Origin: Vulcanimicrobiota bacterium
GTDB lineage: Bacteria > Vulcanimicrobiota > Xenobia > Xenobiales > JADMJV01
DNA length: 64,000 bases
Assembly: GCA_023447635.1 (NCBI GenBank)
Contig: JAEXNA010000162.1
Span: 1-64,000, forward strand
Direction of reading: 5' to 3'
Below are positions 24,340-31,751 of this stretch, in pieces. Below the pieces are notes generated by a model. That model did not search any database, had not been told where the DNA came from, and saw only the letters and a list, made by a program, of their open reading frames with translations. Numbering within the stretch: the stretch's first letter is position 1; each line of letters begins with the position of its first letter. The position numbers and the translations under genes are program-made.

Positions 24340-25825
24340 AAGGGGCCGGAACGATCCCGAGGAGCAGGACACCGGCCGCGCAGATGGCCAGGGCGACGGA
24401 AGTCATCGAGGTCGGAGGCTCGACCCCGGGCTCTTCCACTACGGGTAGCTCTTCGGCTTCGACGGCCGATTCGTCCCGACCGTCGAAAAGGCTAACCGCC
24501 GTGCTTAGGTAGTAGGCGGCACCAACCAGCGAGAATCCGATACCGATCGCTGCCAGCAGTGGGATGTCCGCCGCGACGGCGCGTCCGAAGAGGTAGAATT
24601 TGCCCAGGAAACCGCCCGCCGGGGGAAGCCCGGCCAGGGAGGCGAGGCAGAGGGCGAACACCCCGGCCAGGGCCGGGTGAGTACGGTACAGCCCTTTGAG
24701 ATCGCTGCGTTCGACATCTCGGCCCAGCGCACGTTCTACCACCGAGAGGGCCAGGAAGGCTCCAACGTTGGCGAACAGGTAGGTGGTCAGGAAGAACATC
24801 ATCGGCACCTGCATCCAGGCGCCAACGGCGGGAGCCACCATCAGGTAGCCGGCGTTACCGACGCCCGAGTAAGCCAGCATTCTCTTGACCGAGGTCTGGC
24901 TCAGCGCCATCAGGTTACCGAAAGCCATGCTGACGATAGCGAGGCCAGTGAAGATGTACTCCATCCAGTCAGCCAGGCCAGGGTTGGCGATAATGGTCAA
25001 GCGCCATAGGGCGCTGATCGCAGCGACTTTCGTCGCCACCGACATGAACGCCGTAACCGTGGTCGGAGCGCCTTCGTAGACGTCCGGCGCCCACATATGG
25101 AATGGGACGACGGCGAGTTTGAAGAGCAGTCCACAGGTGACCAGAACGATCCCGGCCAGGGCCAGCGGAGAGTTGACGCCTTCGCTTTTGCCCATCTCCA
25201 TAATCCAGGTCGTCCCGGTCGCCCCGTAGAGCAGAGCCAGGCCGTAAAGGAGCACGGCTGAAGCCGCCGAGCTGAGCAGGAAGTATTTCATACCGGACTC
25301 GCGCGAAGTGGCGCGTTCGGGGAAGAAGATGCAGAGCAGGTAGAGCGCAATCGAGAACAGTTCCAGACCGAGGAACATCACCATGCTGTTCAAGGCGGAA
25401 GCCATCAGCAGCATTCCCAGCGAAGCGCCCAGAATCAGCGCGACAAACTCGCCACCGTGCCGATTTTTGTTGCGGTCCAGCTCTTCCTGACCCGACAGGA
25501 TGCCCAGCAGAGCGCAGAAGGCGATCAGCAGTCCGGCCCAGCGCGACAGGCCGTCATCGGCCAGCATCGCATTGAACGAGGTGTGCACGACGTGGTTGTC
25601 GCGCAGCAGGTAGCTGGCGACGAGGCCGATCAAGCCCAGCGCAGACACGGTCATCGCCATGGGACGGGAAGCGCTCACAGGGTCTTCTTCGGCCGGTCGA
25701 GGGCGCAGTTCAAAACACAGCGCGGCGACCATGAGCAGACCGAAGACGGCTAGAGGATAAAGCGTAACCAGGTCCAGGTCAGGCCGGACAAAGTTAAGTT
25801 TGGTTAGCTCGGCTAACAGCAACAT
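24314..25825 (-). CDS. nuoN: NADH-quinone oxidoreductase subunit N
   Basis: 503 aa, 14-helix antiporter-like subunit of complex I and the innermost of the three proton-pumping homologues. The Proton_antipo_M core includes LFKLAVVPFHMWAPDVYEGA, with the conserved Lys and the HMW..D motif. An acidic insert (about 450-475, with EAEELPVVEEPGVEPP) separates the last two membrane segments, which is longer than usual. It is the last gene of the operon; its ATG directly follows the nuoM stop. A terminator lies within the convergent gene. Confidence 0.95.
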   Translation of the reverse strand: MLLLAELTKLNFVRPDLDLVTLYPLAVFGLLMVAALCFELRPRPAEEDPVSASRPMAMTVSALGLIGLVASYLLRDNHVVHTSFNAMLADDGLSRWAGLLIAFCALLGILSGQEELDRNKNRHGGEFVALILGASLGMLLMASALNSMVMFLGLELFSIALYLLCIFFPERATSRESGMKYFLLSSAASAVLLYGLALLYGATGTTWIMEMGKSEGVNSPLALAGIVLVTCGLLFKLAVVPFHMWAPDVYEGAPTTVTAFMSVATKVAAISALWRLTIIANPGLADWMEYIFTGLAIVSMAFGNLMALSQTSVKRMLAYSGVGNAGYLMVAPAVGAWMQVPMMFFLTTYLFANVGAFLALSVVERALGRDVERSDLKGLYRTHPALAGVFALCLASLAGLPPAGGFLGKFYLFGRAVAADIPLLAAIGIGFSLVGAAYYLSTAVSLFDGRDESAVEAEELPVVEEPGVEPPTSMTSVALAICAAGVLLLGIVPAPFMAWLHGQ

Positions 25826-27256
25826 TTAAACGACTCCCGTCAGCCAGATCTGAATCGGCTGGAGAAATAGCGACGGTGCGAAACCCATCACCAGGGTGAG
25901 CACGATCGGGACGAGCAGAACCGCCACCTCGCGGCCACGCAGGTCCGAGGAGGCTCGATAGGTTCCCGGTTCGCCGGTGAACACCACCTGATACCAGCGA
26001 AGCATGTACGCCGCAGCCAGCACGATGGCGACGCTAGCGACCACCGCCATACTGGGGAAGTTGTCATAAACTCCGGTCAGGATCAAAAGCTCTCCAGGGA
26101 AGGAGCCCATTCCGGGCTGTCCCAGGGAGGCCAGAGTAAGGAACAGGGTCAGGGCCGCAAAGCGTGGCGCCGAACTGGCCAGGCCGCCGAAGCGACGAAG
26201 CTCGTCGGGCATCTCCCGCTTCTCCATCAGCGCGACCGCCAGGAACAGACCGCCCGTGGCCACAGCGTGCCCGGCCATCTGAAGAACCGCGCCCGCGGCT
26301 CCAACGGTAGAGATGGTCACGATACCCAACGCGATCATCGCCATATGGCTAAGGCTGGAGAAAGCCAGAACCTCGCGCAGCGACTGCGAGCCCAGAGCGG
26401 CGAATCCGCCGTAGAGCAGGGAGACCAGAGCCAGGGCGGCCAGCACGGGCAGGTAGTGCAACATCGCTTCGGGGAAAACCGTGTAGCCGACCTTGAACAA
26501 GCCGTACGACCCGGCTTTCCCCATCATCGCCGCGATCACCGCCACGACCGAAGCCGGAGCGTTACGGTAGAGCGGTCCTAACCATCCGTGGAAAGGGACC
26601 ATCGGCATCTTGACCAGGAAGGCCAGCGCAAAGAAGAAGAACAGCTGTTCTTGCTTTTCCTTGGCCAGGCCGCTCAGGGCGCTGAATTCCAGGTTGGGAA
26701 GCTGACCAGGAACATCGTTCTGGAAGGCCAGCAGTAGAATGCCCAGCAGCATGGGAAGCGACCCGAACAGGGTGAACATCACGAACCGGTAAGCGGTCGC
26801 CCTACCGTCCACCCGGGACCAGCCGGCGATCAGAAGGACCGACGGAAGCAGCATCGCCTCGAAGAAGATGTAGAAGAGGCCGAGATTCTGAGAGAGAAAC
26901 AGTCCACTGAGCAGACCGTTGAGCAGCATCAGATTCGCCGAATACAGCCCCAGACGCTCGATGCGCTCCGAGGTGGTGAGCAGCGCTAGTCCGGTGATCA
27001 AAGGGGTCAGCAGGACCAACCACAGGTTGGCGCCGTCCAATCCGAAGGACCAGTGGAGTCCAAGCTCCGGCAGCCATTCGTGGAACGTCTTGAGGCCGGC
27101 GCCGCCTGGTGCGAGCACCGATTTGGCAAGGACCACTCCACTGACCAGCTGGACGAAGGCGAGCAAGACACCGAAAGTCCGGGCCCCCTTGCCTTCCATG
27201 AAGTACATCGCCACGGCGGCGGCCAGGGGTAGGAAAAGATAGGTCTCGAGATTCAC
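25826..27256 (-). CDS. nuoM: NADH-quinone oxidoreductase subunit M
   Basis: 476 aa antiporter-like membrane subunit, the middle pump of the membrane arm. Typical elements are FLVKMPMVPFHGWLGPLYRN, with Lys on the pumping helix and the FHGWL motif, and MMGKAGSYGLFKVGYTVFPEA. The GTG start overlaps the nuoL stop in GTGA. It is slightly shorter than E. coli NuoM (509 aa) but no core helix appears to be missing. Confidence 0.95.
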   Translation of the reverse strand: MNLETYLFLPLAAAVAMYFMEGKGARTFGVLLAFVQLVSGVVLAKSVLAPGGAGLKTFHEWLPELGLHWSFGLDGANLWLVLLTPLITGLALLTTSERIERLGLYSANLMLLNGLLSGLFLSQNLGLFYIFFEAMLLPSVLLIAGWSRVDGRATAYRFVMFTLFGSLPMLLGILLLAFQNDVPGQLPNLEFSALSGLAKEKQEQLFFFFALAFLVKMPMVPFHGWLGPLYRNAPASVVAVIAAMMGKAGSYGLFKVGYTVFPEAMLHYLPVLAALALVSLLYGGFAALGSQSLREVLAFSSLSHMAMIALGIVTISTVGAAGAVLQMAGHAVATGGLFLAVALMEKREMPDELRRFGGLASSAPRFAALTLFLTLASLGQPGMGSFPGELLILTGVYDNFPSMAVVASVAIVLAAAYMLRWYQVVFTGEPGTYRASSDLRGREVAVLLVPIVLTLVMGFAPSLFLQPIQIWLTGVV

Positions 27257-29145
27257 TGCGCGTTACCTCCGTGCAGAATCATCGTGAAGGCTAGTAGTAA
27301 GGCTACCGACCCGGTCAGGAACGCCAGGTAATAGCGGGTCGAGCCAGTCTGCAGCTCTTTACAGGCTACGCTGAAAGCGTTGAATGAGGATCCCAGGGCG
27401 CCCGGAACCGTTCGCTGGAACAGCTTGTCGGCACCGACGGCGATCAGACGACCCAGCAGGTCGACCCCGCGAGCGAGGAAGCCGTAGGCCTGGTCGAAGA
27501 CCGTTCCGTTACGGAAGAAGGCGTAGAGGCCGCCCTCCTTGCCGAAACGGTCCGGCTCGCCTTTGCCGAACAGGGCGTAAGCCGCGCCCAGAGCCAGCAG
27601 AACCGCCAGGCTCAGCCCGATGGCGGCGCCGCTGGTCGCACCCGGCTCGATGGCGTAAGCCGCCAGGGTGTTGGTGGGGTCGAAGAAGCTCTGCAGCTGG
27701 GGGTAGCCAAGTCCGGCGACCAGCGACAGTATCATCAGGACGGTACACGCGCCGGTCATCGGAGCGCCCGGCAGATGCGGGTGGGCAATGCGGGACGGAC
27801 CGAAGAAGGTCAGGAAGAACGCGCGCCCCGTGTAGAAAGCGGTCATAACGGCCACGGCCGCACCGATCAGGAAAAGTGGCCCTCCCTGGGGATGCTCGTG
27901 AGCGGCGTGCAGGATGCTCTCCTTCGAGAAGAAGCCCGAGGTTCCCCAGAATCCCGAGAGGCACAGACTGCCGACCGCGAACAGAACGGTGACCACCGGC
28001 ATCTGTCGGCCCAGGCCGCCCAGTTTGCGCATATCCTGTTCGCCGTGAGCGGCGTGAATCACAATCCCGGCGGTCAAGAAGAGCAGGGCCTTGAAGAAGG
28101 CGTGAGTCACCAGGTGGAACACGGCGGCGCCGTAGGCTCCGACGCCGACCGCCAGGAACATGTAGCCCAGCTGGGACATCGTCGAGTAGGCCAGGACCCG
28201 CTTCAGGTCGGTCTGCACCATCGCGCAGCAGGCTGCGAACAGGGCGGTCACCGCTCCCATATAGGCGACACCGATGGCGACGTCGGGAAGCAGCAGTAGG
28301 AAAGCGCTGCTGCGGACCAGCAAGTAGACGCCGGCGGTCACCATCGTGGCCGCGTGAATCAGGGCCGAAACCGGGGTGGGTCCTTCCATCGCGTCCGGAA
28401 GCCAGGTGTGCATCGGAAGCTGGGCCGACTTGGCGTAGGCGCCAAGGATCAGCCCGCCAACCACCACCAACAACCAGGGGGTCGCGATGTGGTCGTTCTT
28501 CAGAGAAGGCAACACCTGGTCGAAAAGCGTCGCGTAGTCGACCGTGCCGGTGTATTTGTAGAGAGCGAAGACCGAGATCATCAGACCGACATCACCGATC
28601 ACGTTCATCACGAACGCTTTCTTCGATGCTGCGGCGGCGCTGGGTTTGTGGCGCCAGAAACCGATGAGGCCGAAAGAGGCGAATCCGACGCCTCCCCAAC
28701 CGACGATCAGGGTGGCGTAGTTATCCGCCAGGACCAGGAACGACATGGCCGCGATGAAGACGTTGAGCAAGGTGAAGAAACGAGGCATCTCCTCGTCGTG
28801 CTCCATATACTCCGAAGCGTACCAGTGGATCAGGAAGCCGACCCCGGTGATCACGCTCATCAGCGTCAGACTCAGGGCGTCCACATAGATCCCAAAGGAG
28901 ATCGGCTGACCCGATCCCGGGAAGGCGTCGATCCAGTTCCAAAGCTTGGTCGAGCGGGGGATTTCCGCGCCGGCCAGTTTTTGGATTACCGTCCAGGCGA
29001 CCACCAGAAAAGAGAGCCCGGTCGCGGTGGAAGCCACCACGGCCGAACCGAACTTGCCCAGTTGGCGCCCTGACGTGCCGACGATCAGCGCTCCTATTAC
29101 CGGGAGCAGCAAGGTCAAAAGCATAGGTTGAAAAGTTCCAGTCAT
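27253..29145 (-). CDS. nuoL: NADH-quinone oxidoreductase subunit L
   Basis: 630 aa, the distal antiporter-like subunit with the long C-terminal lateral helix. The core signature AKSAQLPMHTWLPDAMEGPT is present, together with ALIHAATMVTAGVYLLVRSS. The C-terminal part (about 520-630) includes VFDQAYGFLARGVDLLGRLI and a final membrane segment, consistent with the helix HL region. It follows nuoK by 10 nt and overlaps nuoM. Confidence 0.96.
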   Translation of the reverse strand: MTGTFQPMLLTLLLPVIGALIVGTSGRQLGKFGSAVVASTATGLSFLVVAWTVIQKLAGAEIPRSTKLWNWIDAFPGSGQPISFGIYVDALSLTLMSVITGVGFLIHWYASEYMEHDEEMPRFFTLLNVFIAAMSFLVLADNYATLIVGWGGVGFASFGLIGFWRHKPSAAAASKKAFVMNVIGDVGLMISVFALYKYTGTVDYATLFDQVLPSLKNDHIATPWLLVVVGGLILGAYAKSAQLPMHTWLPDAMEGPTPVSALIHAATMVTAGVYLLVRSSAFLLLLPDVAIGVAYMGAVTALFAACCAMVQTDLKRVLAYSTMSQLGYMFLAVGVGAYGAAVFHLVTHAFFKALLFLTAGIVIHAAHGEQDMRKLGGLGRQMPVVTVLFAVGSLCLSGFWGTSGFFSKESILHAAHEHPQGGPLFLIGAAVAVMTAFYTGRAFFLTFFGPSRIAHPHLPGAPMTGACTVLMILSLVAGLGYPQLQSFFDPTNTLAAYAIEPGATSGAAIGLSLAVLLALGAAYALFGKGEPDRFGKEGGLYAFFRNGTVFDQAYGFLARGVDLLGRLIAVGADKLFQRTVPGALGSSFNAFSVACKELQTGSTRYYLAFLTGSVALLLAFTMILHGGNAQ

Positions 29146-29155
29146 CGTAGCCGGC

Positions 29156-29485
29156 CTACCCTTTCAGCGTGGACATCGAGTCCACGTCGACGGTGTGACG
29201 GTTACGGAAGATGGTGATGATAATGCCCAGCCCCACCACGGCCTCGGCCGCCGCGATCGTCATAACGATCAGGGTAAACACAGGCCCATCGGCGGGCCCT
29301 CCGTGCATGCCGTCGACCTTATGAGAGAACCGAGAGAAGGTCACGAACGCCAGGTTGGCAGCGTTGAGCATCAGTTCGATCGACATGAACATGACCAGCG
29401 GATTTCGCCGGATCACCATTCCGATCAGGCCCAGCGAGAACACCAGGGCCGAGATAGATAAAAAGAATTCGGGGCTGTCAGCCAT
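29156..29485 (-). CDS. nuoK: NADH-quinone oxidoreductase subunit K
   Basis: 109 aa with three transmembrane helices. The conserved Glu residues on helices 2 and 3 are visible in MSIELMLNAANLAFV and TIAAAEAVVGLGIIITIFR. The segment between helices 2 and 3 (FSHKVDGMHGGPADGPVF) is longer than in E. coli. The start overlaps the nuoJ stop by 8 nt. Confidence 0.95.
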   Translation of the reverse strand: MADSPEFFLSISALVFSLGLIGMVIRRNPLVMFMSIELMLNAANLAFVTFSRFSHKVDGMHGGPADGPVFTLIVMTIAAAEAVVGLGIIITIFRNRHTVDVDSMSTLKG

Positions 29486-29987
29486 CGCCGAGTTGCCGCC
29501 TTCCTCCCAGAATGACTGCGCCGATCAGGGCTACCAGCAAGAGGAACGCTGTGCCTTCGAAAGGGAGCAGGAACGGCCCGAACAGGTCGAGCGCGAAACT
29601 TTGAATCGTCACCAGTTCGTGACCTGCGGGAGCAACCCGATCATAGAGCGCCTGGCGCTGAACGGTGGTCCAGAGCAGTCCGCAGCAAAAGAGTCCCACC
29701 GAAATACCAGCGACCGAGGTGCCCTTGAGCGGCCACAGCTGAAGCGGGTCTTCTTTAGGGGACAGAGTCGTCACGGCGAACATGAAGACCACCATCACGG
29801 CTCCGGCGTAAACCAGCAGTTGGGCGACGGCGAGGAACTGGTGAGTCAGCGCCAGGAACAGGCTGCCCACGCCCAGCAGGTGCACGGTCAGAAAGAGCGC
29901 GCTGTGAACGGGCTCTTTGGCCAGAATCACGCCAAACGCGCAGAACACCGTGATAAGGCCGGCCAGGGCCAACAGAATATCAGGCAT
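29478..29987 (-). CDS. nuoJ: NADH-quinone oxidoreductase subunit J
   Basis: 169 aa, five-helix membrane subunit (ND6 family) involved in coupling the quinone site to the proton channels. Helix 3 carries the family pattern LLVYAGAVMVVFMFAVTT, including the Tyr-Ala-Gly-Ala π-bulge region. It overlaps both nuoI (8 nt) and nuoK (8 nt). Confidence 0.95.
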   Translation of the reverse strand: MPDILLALAGLITVFCAFGVILAKEPVHSALFLTVHLLGVGSLFLALTHQFLAVAQLLVYAGAVMVVFMFAVTTLSPKEDPLQLWPLKGTSVAGISVGLFCCGLLWTTVQRQALYDRVAPAGHELVTIQSFALDLFGPFLLPFEGTAFLLLVALIGAVILGGRRQLGDG

Positions 29988-30606
29988 CGGGGCTGCCGCC
30001 TTCCCGCTGCGGGGCCCGCGGCTTCTGTCCCAGCTTCAGGTCGCCACGTCCCACCGCTGCGGCCGAGGTCGAAGAGCCGTCGAACTCGCCGGTGACGGCG
30101 GGAACGCGGTCGGCCACGTCGGTCGGCGGCTTGGGGTCCCAGACCTCGGTGGTACCCAGGGTCGAGGTGCCCAGCGGCTCGATCAGCTGACTCTTCTTCA
30201 TGAGCAGCGACTGACGGCTGTAGCCGGCCAGGGCCGTGTTGTTCTCGAGGGTGATAGCGTTGGTAGGGCAAGCCATCTCGCAGTGGCCGCAGTAGATGCA
30301 GCGGAGCAGATCCACGTCAAATACCTTGGCGTAGCGTTCGCCCTTCGAGGTGGGAGTCTCCTTAGAGTTTTCCTCGGCCTCGATGTAGATGGCCCCCGCA
30401 GGACAGGTTCCCTGGCAAAGCAGGCAGCCCACGCAGCGCTCGAGTCCGTCAGAGTAGCGATGTAAAACGTGACGGCCACGGGTTCGAGCCGGCACCTTTC
30501 GCTTCTCTTCCGGATACTGCTTGGTGACCGGAGCTTCAAGCATGTTCTTGAAGGTGATCGCCATACCCTTACCCAGGGCTATAAGATCGTCAATGACTTT
30601 ATCCAT
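29980..30606 (-). CDS. nuoI: NADH-quinone oxidoreductase subunit I
   Basis: 208 aa from ATG 30606, chosen because MDKVIDDLIALGKGMAITFK is the normal start and upstream codons overlap nuoH. Two [4Fe-4S] clusters (N6a, N6b) are bound by CVGCLLCQGTCP and CIYCGHCEMACP. They pass electrons from NuoG to NuoB. After the ferredoxin fold there is a tail of about 65 residues rich in Pro, Gly and Ser with no recognised motif. Overlaps nuoJ by 8 nt. Confidence 0.95.
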   Translation of the reverse strand: MDKVIDDLIALGKGMAITFKNMLEAPVTKQYPEEKRKVPARTRGRHVLHRYSDGLERCVGCLLCQGTCPAGAIYIEAEENSKETPTSKGERYAKVFDVDLLRCIYCGHCEMACPTNAITLENNTALAGYSRQSLLMKKSQLIEPLGTSTLGTTEVWDPKPPTDVADRVPAVTGEFDGSSTSAAAVGRGDLKLGQKPRAPQREGGSPDA

Positions 30607-30629
30607 AACTCTTTTCTCGCCGGCCGCCT

Positions 30630-31751
30630 TTAGTGGTGGGAGCCTGCTGCCTCCCTGCGTCGGTTCAGTTTTCCAAATGCGTAAAGCAAAGCCACGACGG
30701 ACACGATCACACCGGTGAACCACCAGTTGGTCCAGCCCAGCACGACGCCGACCACGGTGATGGCCAGGTTCAACAGGGCCAGCGGCAGCAGGACCTGCCA
30801 GCCGATCCGCATCAGTTGGTCGTAGCGGAAGCGCGGCAGGGTGGCGCGCAGCCAGATAAATCCGAACATGAACATCGCGATCTTCAGGACGAAAACGGCC
30901 CCGTTCTGAATGTCGAGGAACGGCAGATAGGGACCGCCCAGGAAGACGGTGGTGGCCACAGCGCTGACCGTGATCATCGCTACGTATTCCGCCATGAAGA
31001 ACAGGGCGAAGCGCATACCGCTGTACTCGGTATGAAATCCAGCCCCGAGTTCTTGTTCGGCTTCAGGAAGGTCGAAGGGAGCGCGGTTCGTTTCGGCGAT
31101 GGCGGCGATGCAGAAGATCACGAACGCCATCGGCTGAGAAAAGGCCAGCCAGTGTCCTTTTTGAAACACCGCGATCTGAGCAAACGACAGACTTCCCACC
31201 ATCATCAGGGGCGACAGCAAGGCCGACCCCATCGCAAGCTCATAGGAGACCATCTGTGCGGTCGAGCGGACGCCACCGATCAGGGAGTACTTGTTGCCCG
31301 AAGCCCAGCCGCCGAGCACGATGCCGTAGACGGCCAGCGAGGTGACGCCCAGAACGAACAGCACACCGACGTTGATGTCGGCGACCTGGAAGAAATGATC
31401 CTCTGGGATCGGGAGAGGCCCGATCGGGGCATTCTCTGCCTCTTTCGCAAGCTGGATCGGGATGACCGAGAACGAGGTTAAAGCCACCACCAGGGAGATG
31501 CAGGGCGCCACCAGGTAGAGGAACACCCTGGCCCCGGCCGGGATCAGCTGCTCCTTGAACAAGAGTTTCAAGCCGTCAGCCGTCGGCTGAAGCAGACCGC
31601 CCAGAATCTTTCCTCCGGCGCGGTTGGGACCGATGCGCCACTGGAATTTCGCGATCACGCGCCGCTCGATGAGAGTCATCGCTCCCATGGCTGAACAGAG
31701 AATGACGCACAGCGCCAGGGCCCTTAAAAGAACCCAGAGAACCTCTAACAC
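30630..31751 (-). CDS. nuoH: NADH-quinone oxidoreductase subunit H
   Basis: 373 aa, GTG start overlapping the nuoG stop by one base (TAGTG). This is the heel membrane subunit (ND1) that forms the quinone entry chamber. Signatures are ERRVIAKFQWRIGPNRAG near the N-terminus and AETNRAPFDLPEAEQEL in the quinone-chamber loop, followed by GFHTEYSGMRFALFFMAEY. Eight or nine transmembrane helices are evident. Confidence 0.96.
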   Translation of the reverse strand: MLEVLWVLLRALALCVILCSAMGAMTLIERRVIAKFQWRIGPNRAGGKILGGLLQPTADGLKLLFKEQLIPAGARVFLYLVAPCISLVVALTSFSVIPIQLAKEAENAPIGPLPIPEDHFFQVADINVGVLFVLGVTSLAVYGIVLGGWASGNKYSLIGGVRSTAQMVSYELAMGSALLSPLMMVGSLSFAQIAVFQKGHWLAFSQPMAFVIFCIAAIAETNRAPFDLPEAEQELGAGFHTEYSGMRFALFFMAEYVAMITVSAVATTVFLGGPYLPFLDIQNGAVFVLKIAMFMFGFIWLRATLPRFRYDQLMRIGWQVLLPLALLNLAITVVGVVLGWTNWWFTGVIVSVVALLYAFGKLNRRREAAGSHH